Positions 38,941 through 51,030 of a DNA stretch of 64,000 nucleotides are shown piece by piece (position 1 is the stretch's first letter; every line of letters begins with the position of its first letter). The position numbers were made by a program, and so were the translations under genes. The notes under the pieces were generated by a model. That model ran no database searches, was not told the origin of the DNA, and was given only the letters and a program-made list of their open reading frames with translations. Source of the DNA: Nageia nagi (taxonomy: Eukaryota; Pinophyta); NCBI GenBank assembly GCA_050084985.1, contig JBITNC010000001.1, forward strand, positions 135,470,001 to 135,534,000, read 5' to 3'.

Positions 38941-40426
38941 CAGAAAACCCCAATAATCAAGTGCCACATGATAATATTTTTGTTGCAATTGATGTGCAAC
39001 CACTTTCAATTGAGTACCTTACAAATGGACCATCTTTGCATGATGATAATCCTAACCCATATATTGAAAAATATTAAAAAAAATATACATAAAAATATAC
39101 ATAAAAAAATAATCAAAATTTGAAAATAAAATGAAGTGCAAAATGGACTATTGGAAGAGTTTTTCAGGTCAATTGGGCAGAAAAATATCCATTCATTGAA
39201 CCAACTGACCCTAATGATGGAAATGATCCAATAGAATGCAAATGTAAAATATGTTTTTGGGCAACAAAAATATAACATCAAATGAATCTAAAAATAGACA
39301 TAATACAAAATATTATGGTAAATTATATTTTAAAAAATAGATAAAAATGGATAGACAATTAAGTGTTGCATTGATAAAATAGAAGATGAGTGCAATCACT
39401 TATAATATTAGGTAGAATATGAGAGGTACATGAAATAAAAATAAGATCTACAAAACAAAGGTGGAATACTAGAAACATATTTTGAAATAATTAGTGATGC
39501 AAAAAGGTTAGTAAAATTTACTCAATTTTGTACTATCTTTCATACTTGTAAATAGTGGACCTATTTCTAATTTTATAAATTTTAAAATTTTATATCAAAG
39601 AGTTGGATTATAGAATATATCACAAAAGCATTGGTCAGAGATAAGTGCTTGAGAAATGGAAAAATGTTTATCAATGGTTTAGATTGAGAATTTAAAGGAA
39701 AATGTTAAAACATTATAATTTATTTCACTTTCATTTGATGAAGTTGTAGCAGTGGACAATACTTCATGGGTTTGCATGCATGTATACACTTTTCAGAATA
39801 ATTGTAGGATACCACATCTATTGAATGTTCATAAAATGGATGAAAATTGAAATGCAAAAAACCTTTACAAATTAGTTGTTTCTACCTTAAAAGATTTTGT
39901 TGGAATGGATGATTGTGAAATTACTACAAAATAGATATATGTTGGATCAGATGGTGTATTAGTAATGTAAGGTAATCAAAATGGTATTTATGTTAGATTA
40001 CATACTACAGTAGCTCCATATATGATTCACATTCATTATATGGTGCATAGAATGAACCTTGCATATAGAATTAATAGCACTTTTATAAGCATATCAAAAG
40101 TGGAAGAGCTTAATCATGACTTACATGCATATATCGCAAGAAGCCCAAAAAGATATAGGGAGTTCAAAAATTTCTTTGTTGGAATAATTGGTGAAAATAA
40201 GCTTTTAAAAGATGTTGATACAAGATGGATTTCATTTTATGAACCAACAAAAAGAGTTTTTCTTGAATATCCATCATTAACTACTTCTTTGTATGAACAT
40301 CATAATGTAATTGATAAACCAAAATATTTACTATTCTATTTGATAGATTTTTAAATATTGTTGATATTATGCAAAATTATTCCAATGTTATAGGAAATCA
40401 ATACTTCAATGAAACATACTCAAGAA

Positions 40427-40473
<47 letters not shown>

Positions 40474-41456
40474 TTAATATCTTTGAGAAATAGGTATCTC
40501 AATCTTTGGATATGCTTTATACAGGTGAAGATAATTTTAAAGGTCCTTTATTTCAAAGATGGTAAACTTTGATAAATGTTAAAGATCCAAACAATTTTTT
40601 GAAATTTAATATCACTGATCATCATTGTATATACATGAAAGGAAAGTTCATACCATTGCATATTAAAAATATTGGAAGGAATTTGGTTGGAGAAAAATAC
40701 AAAGATGAACCTATAAATCATCTTCTTTTTTATAATTATATTGATGACACATATATTAATTTGAGAAAGATTTGTACAACCTTAACCAATTAAATCTGTG
40801 AATAATTTCAATGAGATGATTTACTTGAATCAATGCTTATTGTGAACCCTAAATTTTGGAATATAGATAATGGTGAATAGTTAATTCATGATTTATTTCA
40901 CAAAAACATGGTAATTATTAGATCACATTTTGGTAAACCTATAGAAGTAAATGGACTAAAATTTGATGGTATTTTAAATAAAGAGTTGTTGACAAAACAA
41001 GCCAACCATTTTGGACTTTCTATGATTGATCAATACTCTCTACTATCAAAACCAACAAAAAATGGTGGTATTAAATATCTTTGGTTAAAATATTATCCAA
41101 ATATAGTTCTTTGAGATAATATTAATGAGTATTTAATATTATATGAATTATGTCAAATAATGATTTTGGATTTTGTTGAATACAAAACAGTATTCAACTC
41201 TTTATCTTTTATTAAATCCAAGGTTCAAAATAAATTGGATAAAAACTTGGATATATGTATTAGATTATACGTTTTCCCTTATAATGTGGATTCTTGTCGC
41301 ATATAAAGGGTAGTGGATCTTTGATTTGCTATTGCACAAAGGAGAGGTGTAGATAATTATGAAGAAAATGTTGCAACTAAAACTTGCACACCAACACCAA
41401 AAATGACCATAATAGAACAAGTTTTCAAAGGGTTTGAATTTGAAATACCTAACTAA
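38941..41456 (+). pseudogene. hAT transposase relic of element B (zinc-finger type)
   Basis: It starts after a plausible splice acceptor (TATGCAG at 38937-38943). The N-terminal zinc finger shows KYPFIEPTDPND and ECKCKIC (39185-39260). The best open stretch (40022-40354) has YMVHRMNLAYRI, VEELNHDLHAYIARSPKRY and LLKDVDTRWISFYEP. The last two are the DVDTRW and helical regions of this hAT branch. An (AT)n run interrupts the frame at 40429-40470. Further blocks are NHLLFYNYIDDTYINLRKI (about 40715-40775) and VNGLKFDGILNKELLTKQ (about 40935-40990). The end reads KSKVQNKLDKNLDICIRLY, then FEIPN-stop at 41456. Stops throughout. More complete than the copy in hAT A. Confidence 0.88.
40429..40470. 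repeat. (AT)n microsatellite inside the transposase relic
   Basis: About 42 bp of AT dinucleotides interrupting the transposase frame. In frame it reads as alternating isoleucine and tyrosine, so it is an expansion after inactivation. Confidence 0.95.
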
Positions 41457-41699
41457 GATAGATTTTTGAAGAGTTTGAATTTTAAATAATTATAGTTATG
41501 TATCTTTCAATTTGCTAATCAAATTTGTTACATGTTATTATTGACTTATAATTTAAGTTAGTATTTTTACACTTTTGTGTAAAGTATTTGTTGCATATTA
41601 TTTTATGTAAAGTATTTTTTGATGAAATACTAAAATATTTATGAAAGCCATTTTAAATTAAACATTTGAATATCAACTATATAAATTTGAACAAACACA

Positions 41700-41895
41700 A
41701 TATTTCAAACATAACAAAACATTCAACCATAACATAAAATTCAACTATAACATAACATTCAACCATTACATAAAATTTAATTATAACATAATATTCAACC
41801 ATAACATAACATTCAACTATTAAATTTACATATCAACTATTTAAATTTTAAATGAACACAATATTTCACATATTGAATAATATTCAACCACAACA
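41700..41895. repeat. Short tandem repeat, period about 16-22 bp
   Basis: Degenerate copies of AACATAACATTCAACCAT / ACATAAAATTCAACTAT just after the transposase stop, between the two convergent genes of hAT B. Confidence 0.8.
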
Positions 41896-42227
41896 TTTTC
41901 ATATCAATAATTTAAATTTGAACAAACACATAATACCATCAAAGTAGTCTAAAACATCAAAATAGTCTTAAACCAAAGGACTTTAACCTACCAAAATACT
42001 TTAAACCATCAAAATGTCCAAATAAAAATAGTCTCAATAGTAAAAAATTAAATTAAGATTCCTCTCCCCCTTCTCCTCCTCCTAACCCCTCTATCTCATC
42101 TGATGAAAGACCAACAATAGTAACTGCTTCGGTAAGATTGCATAATATATCTCATTCTAATGTAGATGCATTATCTATTGAAAGTAAATTGGAATCTATA
42201 AAGGTTTTCTCTTTACATAATATATAT

Positions 42228-43619
42228 TGATCCATAAACCCTACTTTAGGATTTAATTTGTATCTTCACACTTTATTCACTTTAGTGCTTATAGAAATAA
42301 AAATGCACACCAAATCAAAAACACATAAAATGATGTACACACATAGTTATCCTAGTTCAACTAATGTGCTCTAAATCCAAAAAATATAAACCCATTATTG
42401 TAGAGTCCATTTTACAATGTCACTTGTATGATCCTCCTTGATTCACTCTTTTATTTATCAAAGCTGAACCACATGATCACTGTAGGCTTTCCACTGAATC
42501 TCTTTCTTGAAGATGACTCTCTTTTCAATGAAAGTCCTTGAGCATAGTTATGCATCTCTTATCTTAAGATGAAATATTTAGAACTAATATTTATCTATTT
42601 TTCTTTCCATCATGGTGATTATATCATCCACTTCTTTCTCCATGGAAATAAGCTTGTCCATATTCTTTTTTCTTTTTCTATGCAAGTTTGAAATGCACCT
42701 CCAATATTACTCTCATGGTTTTGTTATTTTTCATGGAGTTTAAATAAAATAGAGTTTTCTACATTATTTGCAAACCTACACTAACTCAATCCCTTTGGAA
42801 GGAAATCCACATTAAAGGACTTAACCTTCTTTTCATATTCCATGTTCCCTTTTATAACATTAAGGGATTACAAATTTGGAGTTTATGGTTACATGGTGAT
42901 AAGATAATATTTGTTATTTTTCCTCCTTTACAATATGCTCTCTCATCCTCACAACAATAATCTCCCTCATTTGTATTCATATAGCATTATTTTGGCCTCA
43001 TATGGTTATATTCTCCTATCTTTTTGGATTTTGCAAAACTATCAAAACTACTTCTAATGCTATTTTGTCATGACCATAACTTCATGAACATAATTCCAAA
43101 TGTCATTAAATTTGATATAGGTGTTATTGGATATATGTACCTTAAATGGTTTAAATTTAAATCTTAAAATCCTTATTGATAGCTCTTAGCATTTTCATCA
43201 AGTTGGCCTCCAACACACATTTACACCTAGCAGCTATCAAAGTTTTGATTGTCATGAATGTAGAATTATAATTTACCATTTTATGAGCACCATAAATTTC
43301 AATTAATCCAAATACCTTAAAATTTTAACCACATGTTCACTATAATATGAGGTACTAATTATTCAAAATTTAAGCTATGAATCAACTCGATCTACTCCTG
43401 GTGAGTTCATCAATAGAGCCTTCCATGCATGTTTTGCATTTTTTATATTTAACTTCAAATTTTGAAAAGCCATAACTTACAAACCATAGCTCTATTTTAT
43501 TTCTATTTAAAGCATTAGAATCATGGTGGAGAGCTCTTTCATATAGAAAATAATAATCAACAAAATTATAAACTTGAAAAATCACCATTTTCTAAGACTA
43601 AGAAATCCATTTTGGATCA
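42228..43619 (-). mobile_element. Solo LTR inserted in the hAT B accessory gene
   Basis: This 1392-bp block matches both LTRs of the element at 11931-15163, with plus-strand ends TGATCC and GGATCA. It is flanked by TATAT (42223-42227) and TATTT (43620-43624), a 5-bp duplication with one mismatch. There is no internal sequence, so the element was reduced to a single LTR by recombination. Coding sequence of the accessory gene stands on both sides, so the insertion is younger than hAT B. Confidence 0.88.
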
Positions 43620-44904
43620 TATTTGAATCAAGATGATGCTCCTTGATTGTTAGAATAGAAGCATTATTCATTTTGCTTAATTAATCCATCTCATCCTTAA
43701 TTTTAATGGTCATATTGATACTTTTTTTTATAATTTTCAAATGAATATTAAACATTTGAACATCTTTTATCAATTTATTATACCTCACCTACAATCAAAT
43801 AACAAAATATAAATATTACAACTCAAAAAAAAATTATTTTTAAAACATAAACAAAATATATAAAAATTGGAAAGTACTTTGTTACCTCAGCTTGTTCCTT
43901 TTGGGCCTTTGCAATCTCTACTAAATTTTTGTCTCTTGACTAGAGGTCATAATAGGCTTGAGCTTTTGCATTTAAATTTTCCAAATGGTTACACATAATA
44001 CCCATTACATTATCATCATATCCTCTTTGCACGGTGATTGAACCTACTTTTTCTTGAGCCCTTAAACTTTCTATTTTAGTAGGTTTATTCTCAACCAATT
44101 TAAATAAAGAATCCTATTGAGAATGATTGTGATAATGGGTATTGATTTCCTTTATCAATGATTTGGTTCCCAAAATTTTTTCATATTTAAAGTATTGATG
44201 TTATATAGTATAATGTCATTTAGTTGTGCCAAAGTATCATCTAAAATAAGTGCATTTAATGAAAAGTATGTAAGTTCATCATTTGTTTTACCAAAAGTGT
44301 CCTGCATGTTTTATGGATATGGTGCAAAACTTATTTGTTGAGGATGATAAGGTTGAGAAATATTAACTTTATTCTAAATAATATTATGGGTGCTCATCTA
44401 AGGATTTGAACCATTGTGAATTCCCAAGTAATCCACATCTAATTATATATTTCACAAATCAAAAATGCTAACACTTTGTACATCCTCCAAATCAAAATCA
44501 AGAAAAGAAGAGATTCTCGATAAGTTAACCATTATGTTGCTCATAGAAGGATGATCCTACTATAAATTGATATGTTTTACTACTCTTTTTATGGATATTG
44601 GATGTGGAACAGGTTGTGGAGGCATGGGTGACCTTCTTTTTTGAGAACTTAACTTGCCACCTATATCAAAAAATTATGTATTATAAAATATGAGCTTATT
44701 TATATTGGATAACAAATTTGGATTAAAAAAATTAAAAAATATTTACTTGATGGAGGAGTAGATGATGTAGGTTAAATTAGTTGATTAGGTGAATCTACCA
44801 TATCTTGATATGAAATTGTGATAACTAGAATAAAAGTTGCATGGAAATATATATTTATATACTTAAAGTTAGGGTTATAAAGATGGAGAAATAAAATATT
44901 CACA

Positions 44905-45105
44905 TGATGGTATGGTGCTACCATACAGTGGAATAGTGCTACTAGGTGGTGGCATGTTGCTATTATGCAATGGATTAGTGATACTGGGAGGTGGCATGCT
45001 GCTACTATGTAATGGCATGGTATTGTTGAATGGTGGAACCATGCTACTATGTGGTAGCAACATGCCACCATGTGATAGCACCATGCTATCATAAGGTAGC
45101 ACCAT
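44905..45105. repeat. Internal repeat array of hAT B, about 2.0 kb from the right end
   Basis: Tandem copies of GGTGGCATGCTGCTACTATG-like units (period about 24-27 bp). The units are free of stops in both directions because the period is near a multiple of three. On the minus strand they read as a repetitive M-P-P-S-rich peptide. It lies in or beside an intron of the accessory gene, since a GGAG|GTAAAA donor precedes it near 45142. Confidence 0.75.
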
Positions 45106-46739
45106 TACAATGCATAGGCATACATAAATAACAATTTTACCTCCTTATCCTATTGTACCTTCAACACCTTTGACTTCTTGTCCAAACTCAAAAGTTGAAA
45201 TCCTTTCAAGATAGCTCCTACTAGGAATAGAAACATTACCTTATCCTACAACCATAACAATATGTTAAAAAACTTAAATAATTAATATAATTAAATAAAA
45301 AATATATATCAACTATAGTAAAAAATATATGTATTCATTTAACTTTCACCAATAGTAGGAGGTGATACATTCCTTATCTTCCTAGTAGCCAATATTCTAA
45401 ATATTAACAAGATACTATTTTTTGCAGACTCAGTATCACCATTGCCTTCAAGACAAACTCCTCTAAGTTTTACTTCCCTTTTCTTTGATGTTTATTCTTC
45501 CTAATGCTAAAATAATATAATTTTTTAATATTTGTAAAATAATTATTCAAGTTCAAAAATTTTAGCTCAAAATATGAAATAATTATGATTTTTAGATACC
45601 TAAATTTCTTTAGTTAGTAAACCTATTATACTCATTTTTGAATGCAATACTATTGTAATTGGAGCTATATTTACTAAATTATGAAAAGATTCATAATAAA
45701 AAGCCAAAATATAATTTGTACATACCACATAACTATTATAATTCTAAAGGGCAAAGCTTAGATCATGTTTAATTCTATCTAAAATATATGAATACCAGTC
45801 AAAGTTTTGACCATTGAACAAACAAAGGATGTAAAATATAGACCATAATGGAATATTTGATGTTCTTCCTTGTAAAATAATTCTAGATTGAAAAAATTCA
45901 TAGATTGCTTTGAAGTAATCATTTTAGAAATTTTTGTACACAATTCTTCTTTTGTTTCGATACTCTGCATAAAATGAATGCAAACAATTAATAAAGTTTA
46001 AATTATAAATTAATATATAAAGTTAATGAAAATCAATTTTAAAAATAACATACCATTTGAGTCAATTTGAATCTAGTAAGTTTATCTAAATAGGTTTTAT
46101 CTTCTGGAGACAAGAGAGCTTTCTATTTAACTTCAATTACACCATCACCATGATGTAGTAAATTAGTCAACTAAGCTATGTTTGCAAGAGAAACACCAAA
46201 GGAAAAGCTCCTTGATTTTGTTACCATACAAAACCTTACTTATTTGGTATCATAACAAGACATAAGATAGTCCAATAAATTGGAATTTGTTTCAAATTAA
46301 GGCATAAAATAAGGCCTCCAAGCCTTATCTAGTCCACCCAATTTGAGTAACATTTTGGGGTAAAAAAGATAAAATATTAGGGCATGATAAATTTCTATAT
46401 AAAAATCGATGGTTGGTGGATGATGAGAGATGTAATTCTGTAGGAGTGTTAAACATGCTAGTAAAAAGTTAAAAACTATGGCTAAAAGTAAAATATTGCA
46501 GTAAAAGACAAAGAAAATGATATCTCTAAGAGGAAAGAATAATCTAAAAGTGCCACCTAAATATTATTTATTGAAAATGTAGACCACATGGCATCCTACT
46601 ATAGGTTGGAGATAAGATTTGAATAAAATTATAGAAAAAGATAGCTCTAGACAAGTGGACAAAATGATAGAATGAAAAAAATAAGTCACTTATTCCCTAT
46701 TTATAGATAATTAACATGTGGCACCATGACTTGACATGT

Positions 46740-46912
46740 GTAGTGGTGGCAACAAGCTTTAGTATGCCATGTAGTAGCATTCCAACATCTACTACTAGGA
46801 AATAGTAGAGTACCACTATTATGAAGTGGTAGTTTACTACTACCCAATAGCATCCTGCTACCACCTGAAAATAGTTTGCTACCACCCCTACACCCGATAG
46901 AAGTCTGCTACC
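46740..46912. repeat. Right subterminal repeat array of hAT B
   Basis: GTAGCATTCC, GGTAGTTTACTACTACC, AGCATCCTGCTACCACC and TTTGCTACCACC words in both orientations, about 180-350 bp from the right end. The motif matches the arrays at 38140 and 44905. Confidence 0.75.
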
Positions 46913-47074
46913 ATAAAAAAAAAAAAATGAATTTTAAAATTCATCATAAAAATTTATATTGCTTTTTCTCCAACTTCAAATTTACCTTTGTATTTTTGAA
47001 AACATTTCTTAAAATTACCTCAACTATGAATCTAATTTGCCAAAAAATTCTAAGTTACTTTTCAAAAAAAGCTC

Positions 47075-47089
47075 TTAAAATGAACCCTA
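47075..47089 (-). repeat. Right terminal inverted repeat of hAT B
   Basis: TTAAAATGAACCCTA. The outer A replaces the G expected from the CAGGG left end. Confidence 0.88.
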
Positions 47090-47097
47090 GGTAATTA
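47090..47097 (+). repeat. 8-bp target duplication, right side of hAT B
   Basis: GGTAATTA, against GGTTACTA on the left and GGTAACTA in the empty site of the next unit. Confidence 0.9.
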
Positions 47098-47106
47098 GCT
47101 TATCTA

Positions 47107-47116
47107 TTATAAATAG
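47107..47116 (+). promoter_or_regulatory. TATA box of the unit Y/Z spacer
   Basis: TTATAAATAG, conserved at the matching place at 19667-19680 and 51444-51456. hAT B ends only about 18 bp upstream. Confidence 0.5.
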
Positions 47117-47663
47117 AGTCTAATAATGTAATAGAGGGGGATTGGATTACTCAACATTTTTCCTTTAATAATGGAATATTGCTTATTTTTCTTTAAATTT
47201 AGTATGGATATATTTACCCTTTTATTTCAATGTTTGTGTTATATGATGCTTAAATGGTTAAATTTGGCAAATTCTTCTTATGTCCTAGATGGTGGTGGTT
47301 AAGGCATTAGTGGCTTTTGTGCCTCACATTTTTTTTTGCAGATAAGTGGTTTTATGTTAATTCATGGTTGTGAGCTAGGTTTCCTCCCTATGGTTCTTTT
47401 AATCTATCAAAATCCTTGGTTGGTCTCATGTTCCATCATTTCCCATTCATTTCCTATATTTGTATGCTTTTTTGAGTACCAAACTCTTTATGATATCTTT
47501 TTCATCTCTTTCTTACATCTTTTGGCCTTGACCAAAAGGCTTTTCATGCCCATTGGAGCAATCCGTGACAAAATTAGAATTGAACTGTGAATCCCCAATC
47601 CTATAGTGTGCATCTTTATCTATGAAGTGATATCCTCATAGGATTCACCACTTTGTCTATGAG

Positions 47664-47888
47664 TTGATTCTCTTAGGATTGGTAGGATCATTTTCTTCAT
47701 CTAAAGATGAAACTAGATTATTTACAAGTAAATTTCTTCATGGGATTTATTACTTTGTCCTTGAGATTATAGTTCCCAACTTGATCAATTCATCTAGGCA
47801 TAGACCTATAGAACTAGAGTTTCAACCACATCCATCCAATGTTGGCTCATGTCACTCTATCCTGGCACATCTTACATCGTACAAGTAA
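47664..47888 (+). pseudogene. Leader ORF, unit Z (unknown)
   Basis: An open frame of 74 codons, including HGIYYFVLEIIVPNLINSSR, with recognisable counterparts at about 32985-33200 and 52025-52240. No family was recognised. The shared frame could reflect an old coding exon, or merely a lack of indels in a shared leader. Confidence 0.3.
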
Positions 47889-49119
47889 ATAATTTTGGCA
47901 AACCTAATAGAACTCATCTTGTGCACTTTAAGTTACATATGGAAACTTATTATTGCATATACTTGTAAATTTTATCAATATCTTATGTAATTATTTACAA
48001 CTAGAATTACTTTGCCTCTTCTATGCAATAATACCAAAACCCTATTAAGAGATTAATATGTATGTATCATAGTAGCGATGGATGAAAAGGAGTCCTAGAT
48101 TCATCTACACTTCATTTTATTTCACCCCACTCAACCCCTACCTATCATCTAAGCTTCATGAAGGATCATTGGAATTAAGGGCTTGGGATATAATTATTGT
48201 GTCTATTTATTGTAAAATAGAATAGATATGTATAAAATAGAATAGAGATAAATAGGCCTTGGTGCTTGAACATAGATTACCAAATTTTTAAGGCTTCTCC
48301 TATATTTGGTATCACAAGAATATCATCAATGGAGGAGTCATTTGTAACTCACAATGGTGTTTTAATTATTCACTAAGCACTTCAACATGATTGAAATACT
48401 CAATGAAGGGGCCAAAAATGTTATCAAAATAACCATATCTAGAAGCTAGGGGCATGATGATTCTTTATGGCCTCTAAACTATGCAAATAATAATTGAGGT
48501 AATCAAAGGCTTTTTGGATTTTCTTAATTTTTGTCAAGCCATTCAAATAATGTGATGATACCTCTTAGGAAATTGCTAAGTAAACATATTTGATCTTAAA
48601 TCAAATATGGAGGTACTAAATGAAGAAGATGGTAGAATCATTTATTTTAACATCTCTAGACTTGTAAGATCATTTAAGGAAAGCCTCTCTTTCCTAGTAG
48701 GGGAAAATATACACACCTCAGATTCATTAAGTTCATGATGTCATTTGCAATTTTCCACATCTTGGGGATAAGCAAGTTAAAAGGACCCAATATTAGACCC
48801 TTATGTAGTTTATGTCAACATACTACATACTAGTAAGTTCAAAAGCATCCATTCCCATCCATATTTTGACTATGATGTCACCAATGAAAGTGAGTTCCCT
48901 TGGAAATATAAAAATACTAATTCTAATACCTTGAAATTATATAACATCAATATTTCAAACTTAACTCTGGCAAGCTTATTCTCAAATCTTTTCCACCTCT
49001 TACATCATCAATTATAATATTAGTTCTAATAACAAATATACATTAAAGTAAGACCAAATGATTTTATCAAAACAAATCCTCACCCCATCCAATGCATTAC
49101 CAAGCTAGGAGAATAGATG

Positions 49120-51030
49120 ATATTACCCTATACAACAAAATTGTCTAGGAAGGAAGGTATATGAATGTTTGATAGAATGCCTCATTAAAAAATGGCCTCT
49201 TAAGCTACAATATTCTCAAGATATGTATGAAATTATTCCTAGGAAAGGCTTTAGAAACTCTTGAAAAAGTACAATTATTATATGTAAAGTCAAACTATGT
49301 AATCTTTTCTAATATATGCCACTATGGAAGCTCACAAAGAAGGTATGGAAATCTATCGATGAGTAGTTCAAAATGATTTTCATCAAAAATTATGATCATA
49401 AATGCAATCATAAACATATACACAAAATGTGACAGGATGAACCAAGCACACATATTGTTTGATGTAATGCTTCATTAAAATACAATTTCATATATTACAA
49501 TAATTGCATGATATGTATAAAATGGGTCACCAAAAAAATATCTAAAACTTTTGAGTAGATGCAATTGTCAAATGTAAATCCAAAATGCCAACAATTTTTA
49601 CATGACATAATGCTTCATCAAAATGTAGTCATATGGATTACAATGATCTTATTACATGTATAGAATTAGTTTTTGAAAAGGCTGTGGAAAATTTTAAGAA
49701 GGTGTAATTGTCAAATACAAAGAACAACTATGCAACTTACGTTAGCTTTCTTCCTAGCTTATGCCATCATTGAAAATTATAAAGAAGGTATGGAAATCCA
49801 CTAAGGAGTAATTCAAAATGGTTTTTCAAATATCATGGTTGAAAATTCCATTATATATGTATATGAAAAATGTAGGATAATAAACTAGGCCCAAAAATTA
49901 TTTGACAATACATGTAATGCAAACACATTGTTGTAGACTAAAATGATTGCATAATACATAGTTCATGACTACAACAAGGATACCCTTTGACTATCTAATC
50001 TAATGAAATATTTAGAAATCATAAAAAAATTCCTAGGCCTTCTCAATCACTAATTTCATTGATAACATTTATCAATCCTGGTAAATGTGTTCTTAGGTCC
50101 TTCCATCACATAACATTAGCCAAAAAATAAAATATATCTAGGAAGACATGTATGCAAAATCATAAGGACTAGGAATCATTTGATAGAACATATAACACAC
50201 ACATTATTTCTAGGATTTCAATGATCATATGATATGCACAAAATAGAAATAAAGGAAGGGCTCATAAATTATTTTATAGAGTTCCTTGTCAAAATTTAGT
50301 TGCATGCATAATAGGAATCATAGGATATTTATAAAATGGGTCCCATGAAAAGGCTCTAGAAACTTTTAAGCATGTGAAACTTTTAGATGCAAAGCTAATA
50401 TATGCAACCTGCATCAGCTTTCTTTCCACTATATACCACCACAAATGCTCAAAGAAGGAATGGAGATTCAAAAATGAGTAGTTGAGAACATATTTCATTG
50501 AATATTATGGATATGAATTCCTAGGAAGAGATATATGATGGGAGCGTAGAACAAGTACACAAATAAGTTGATAAGATATAAAAGTAAACCTAGTTTCATT
50601 TACTACAATGAGTGCAATATAGAAAAGGAGGATCCCAACAACATAAATAATTGAATACATATGGAGGTTGATAATAAAGAATTACTTCCCCATTAACATA
50701 GCCAATGTTGGTAATTATGTTCCAGTTCTTAAATAATTTCCTAGGATTGTTATTTAACCTATGAAAAACTTTCAATTGTGCATTGATCACCATGTTATAG
50801 TTAAGTTTTTCTTCCAAGTTATTGTACATTACAATTAACACCTATCATACTTCAAAGGTATCAAATAAAGATCATGAGCAGCATTTTCAAACCTCCTATA
50901 AGTTGAAAAATAAAAAAATAAATACTCAAAATCATGAGATATCTGAGAGGTAGGATTCTAATAATTTTTGCAATAAAGTATGATGTCATCATCAATACAA
51001 GTTACAATTTTAAACTTATTTTCATATTTC
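49120..51030 (+). pseudogene. PPR protein pseudogene, unit Z
   Basis: Third copy, in the same orientation and order as X and Y. Recognisable pieces are EAHKEGMEIYR (about 49330), KAVENFKKV with ATYVSFLPSLCHH (49680-49770), and the E-motif-like IANVGNYVPVL (about 50697-50730). As in the other copies, several frames must be followed, and no DYW end was seen. Confidence 0.78.

Larger units (their letters stand above)
42053..46353 (-). pseudogene. Accessory gene of hAT B (multi-exon, function unknown)
   Basis: The start is at 46353 (MLLKLGGLDKAWRPYFMP). Exon 1 ends at 46054 (ALLSPEDKTYLDKLTRFKL) with an ATG|GTATG donor, and exon 2 begins at 45964 after TTTATGCAG (IETKEELCTKISKMITS; FHYGLYFTSFVCSM). 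Later exons read KKREVKLRGVCLEGNGDTES (about 45450-45510), SRSYLERISTFEFGQEVKG (about 45155-45220) and SSFLDFDLEDVQSVSIFDL (about 44455-44515). AYYDL and EIAKAQKEQAE (about 43880-43960) come next, then KLIKDVQMFNIHLKIIKKS. The acidic end, VGLSSDEIEGLGGGEGGEES, runs to the stop at 42053. The solo LTR 42228-43619 sits in the last exon. A proline- and serine-rich linker and the acidic tail suggest a DNA-binding or regulatory protein, but this is inference. No known domain was recognised. The same gene is present in hAT A. Confidence 0.65.
36960..47089 (+). mobile_element. hAT-type DNA transposon 'B' (10.1 kb)
   Basis: The left end is CAGGGTTCATTTTAA and the right end is TTAAAATGAACCCTA, inverse of each other except for the outermost base. 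It has the 8-bp duplication described at its flanks. It carries a plus-strand zinc-finger hAT transposase relic (38941-41456) and a convergent minus-strand multi-exon gene of unknown function (42053-46353). Three short-motif arrays are present (38140-38615, 44905-45105, 46740-46912). A solo LTR (42228-43619) is inserted in the accessory gene. At about 8.7 kb without that LTR it is long for an hAT element. Confidence 0.92.

Noticed and set aside
44772-45105. Overlapping open frames on both strands, rich in M, P, S, H and C
   Set aside because: They come from a tandem DNA array whose period is near a multiple of three, which leaves frames open in both directions. Only a marginal case exists for translation as part of the accessory gene.
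36960-47089. Mutator-type element (9-bp duplication) instead of hAT
   Set aside because: The empty sites support 8 bp, the TIRs are short and start CAGGG, and the transposase is of hAT type.
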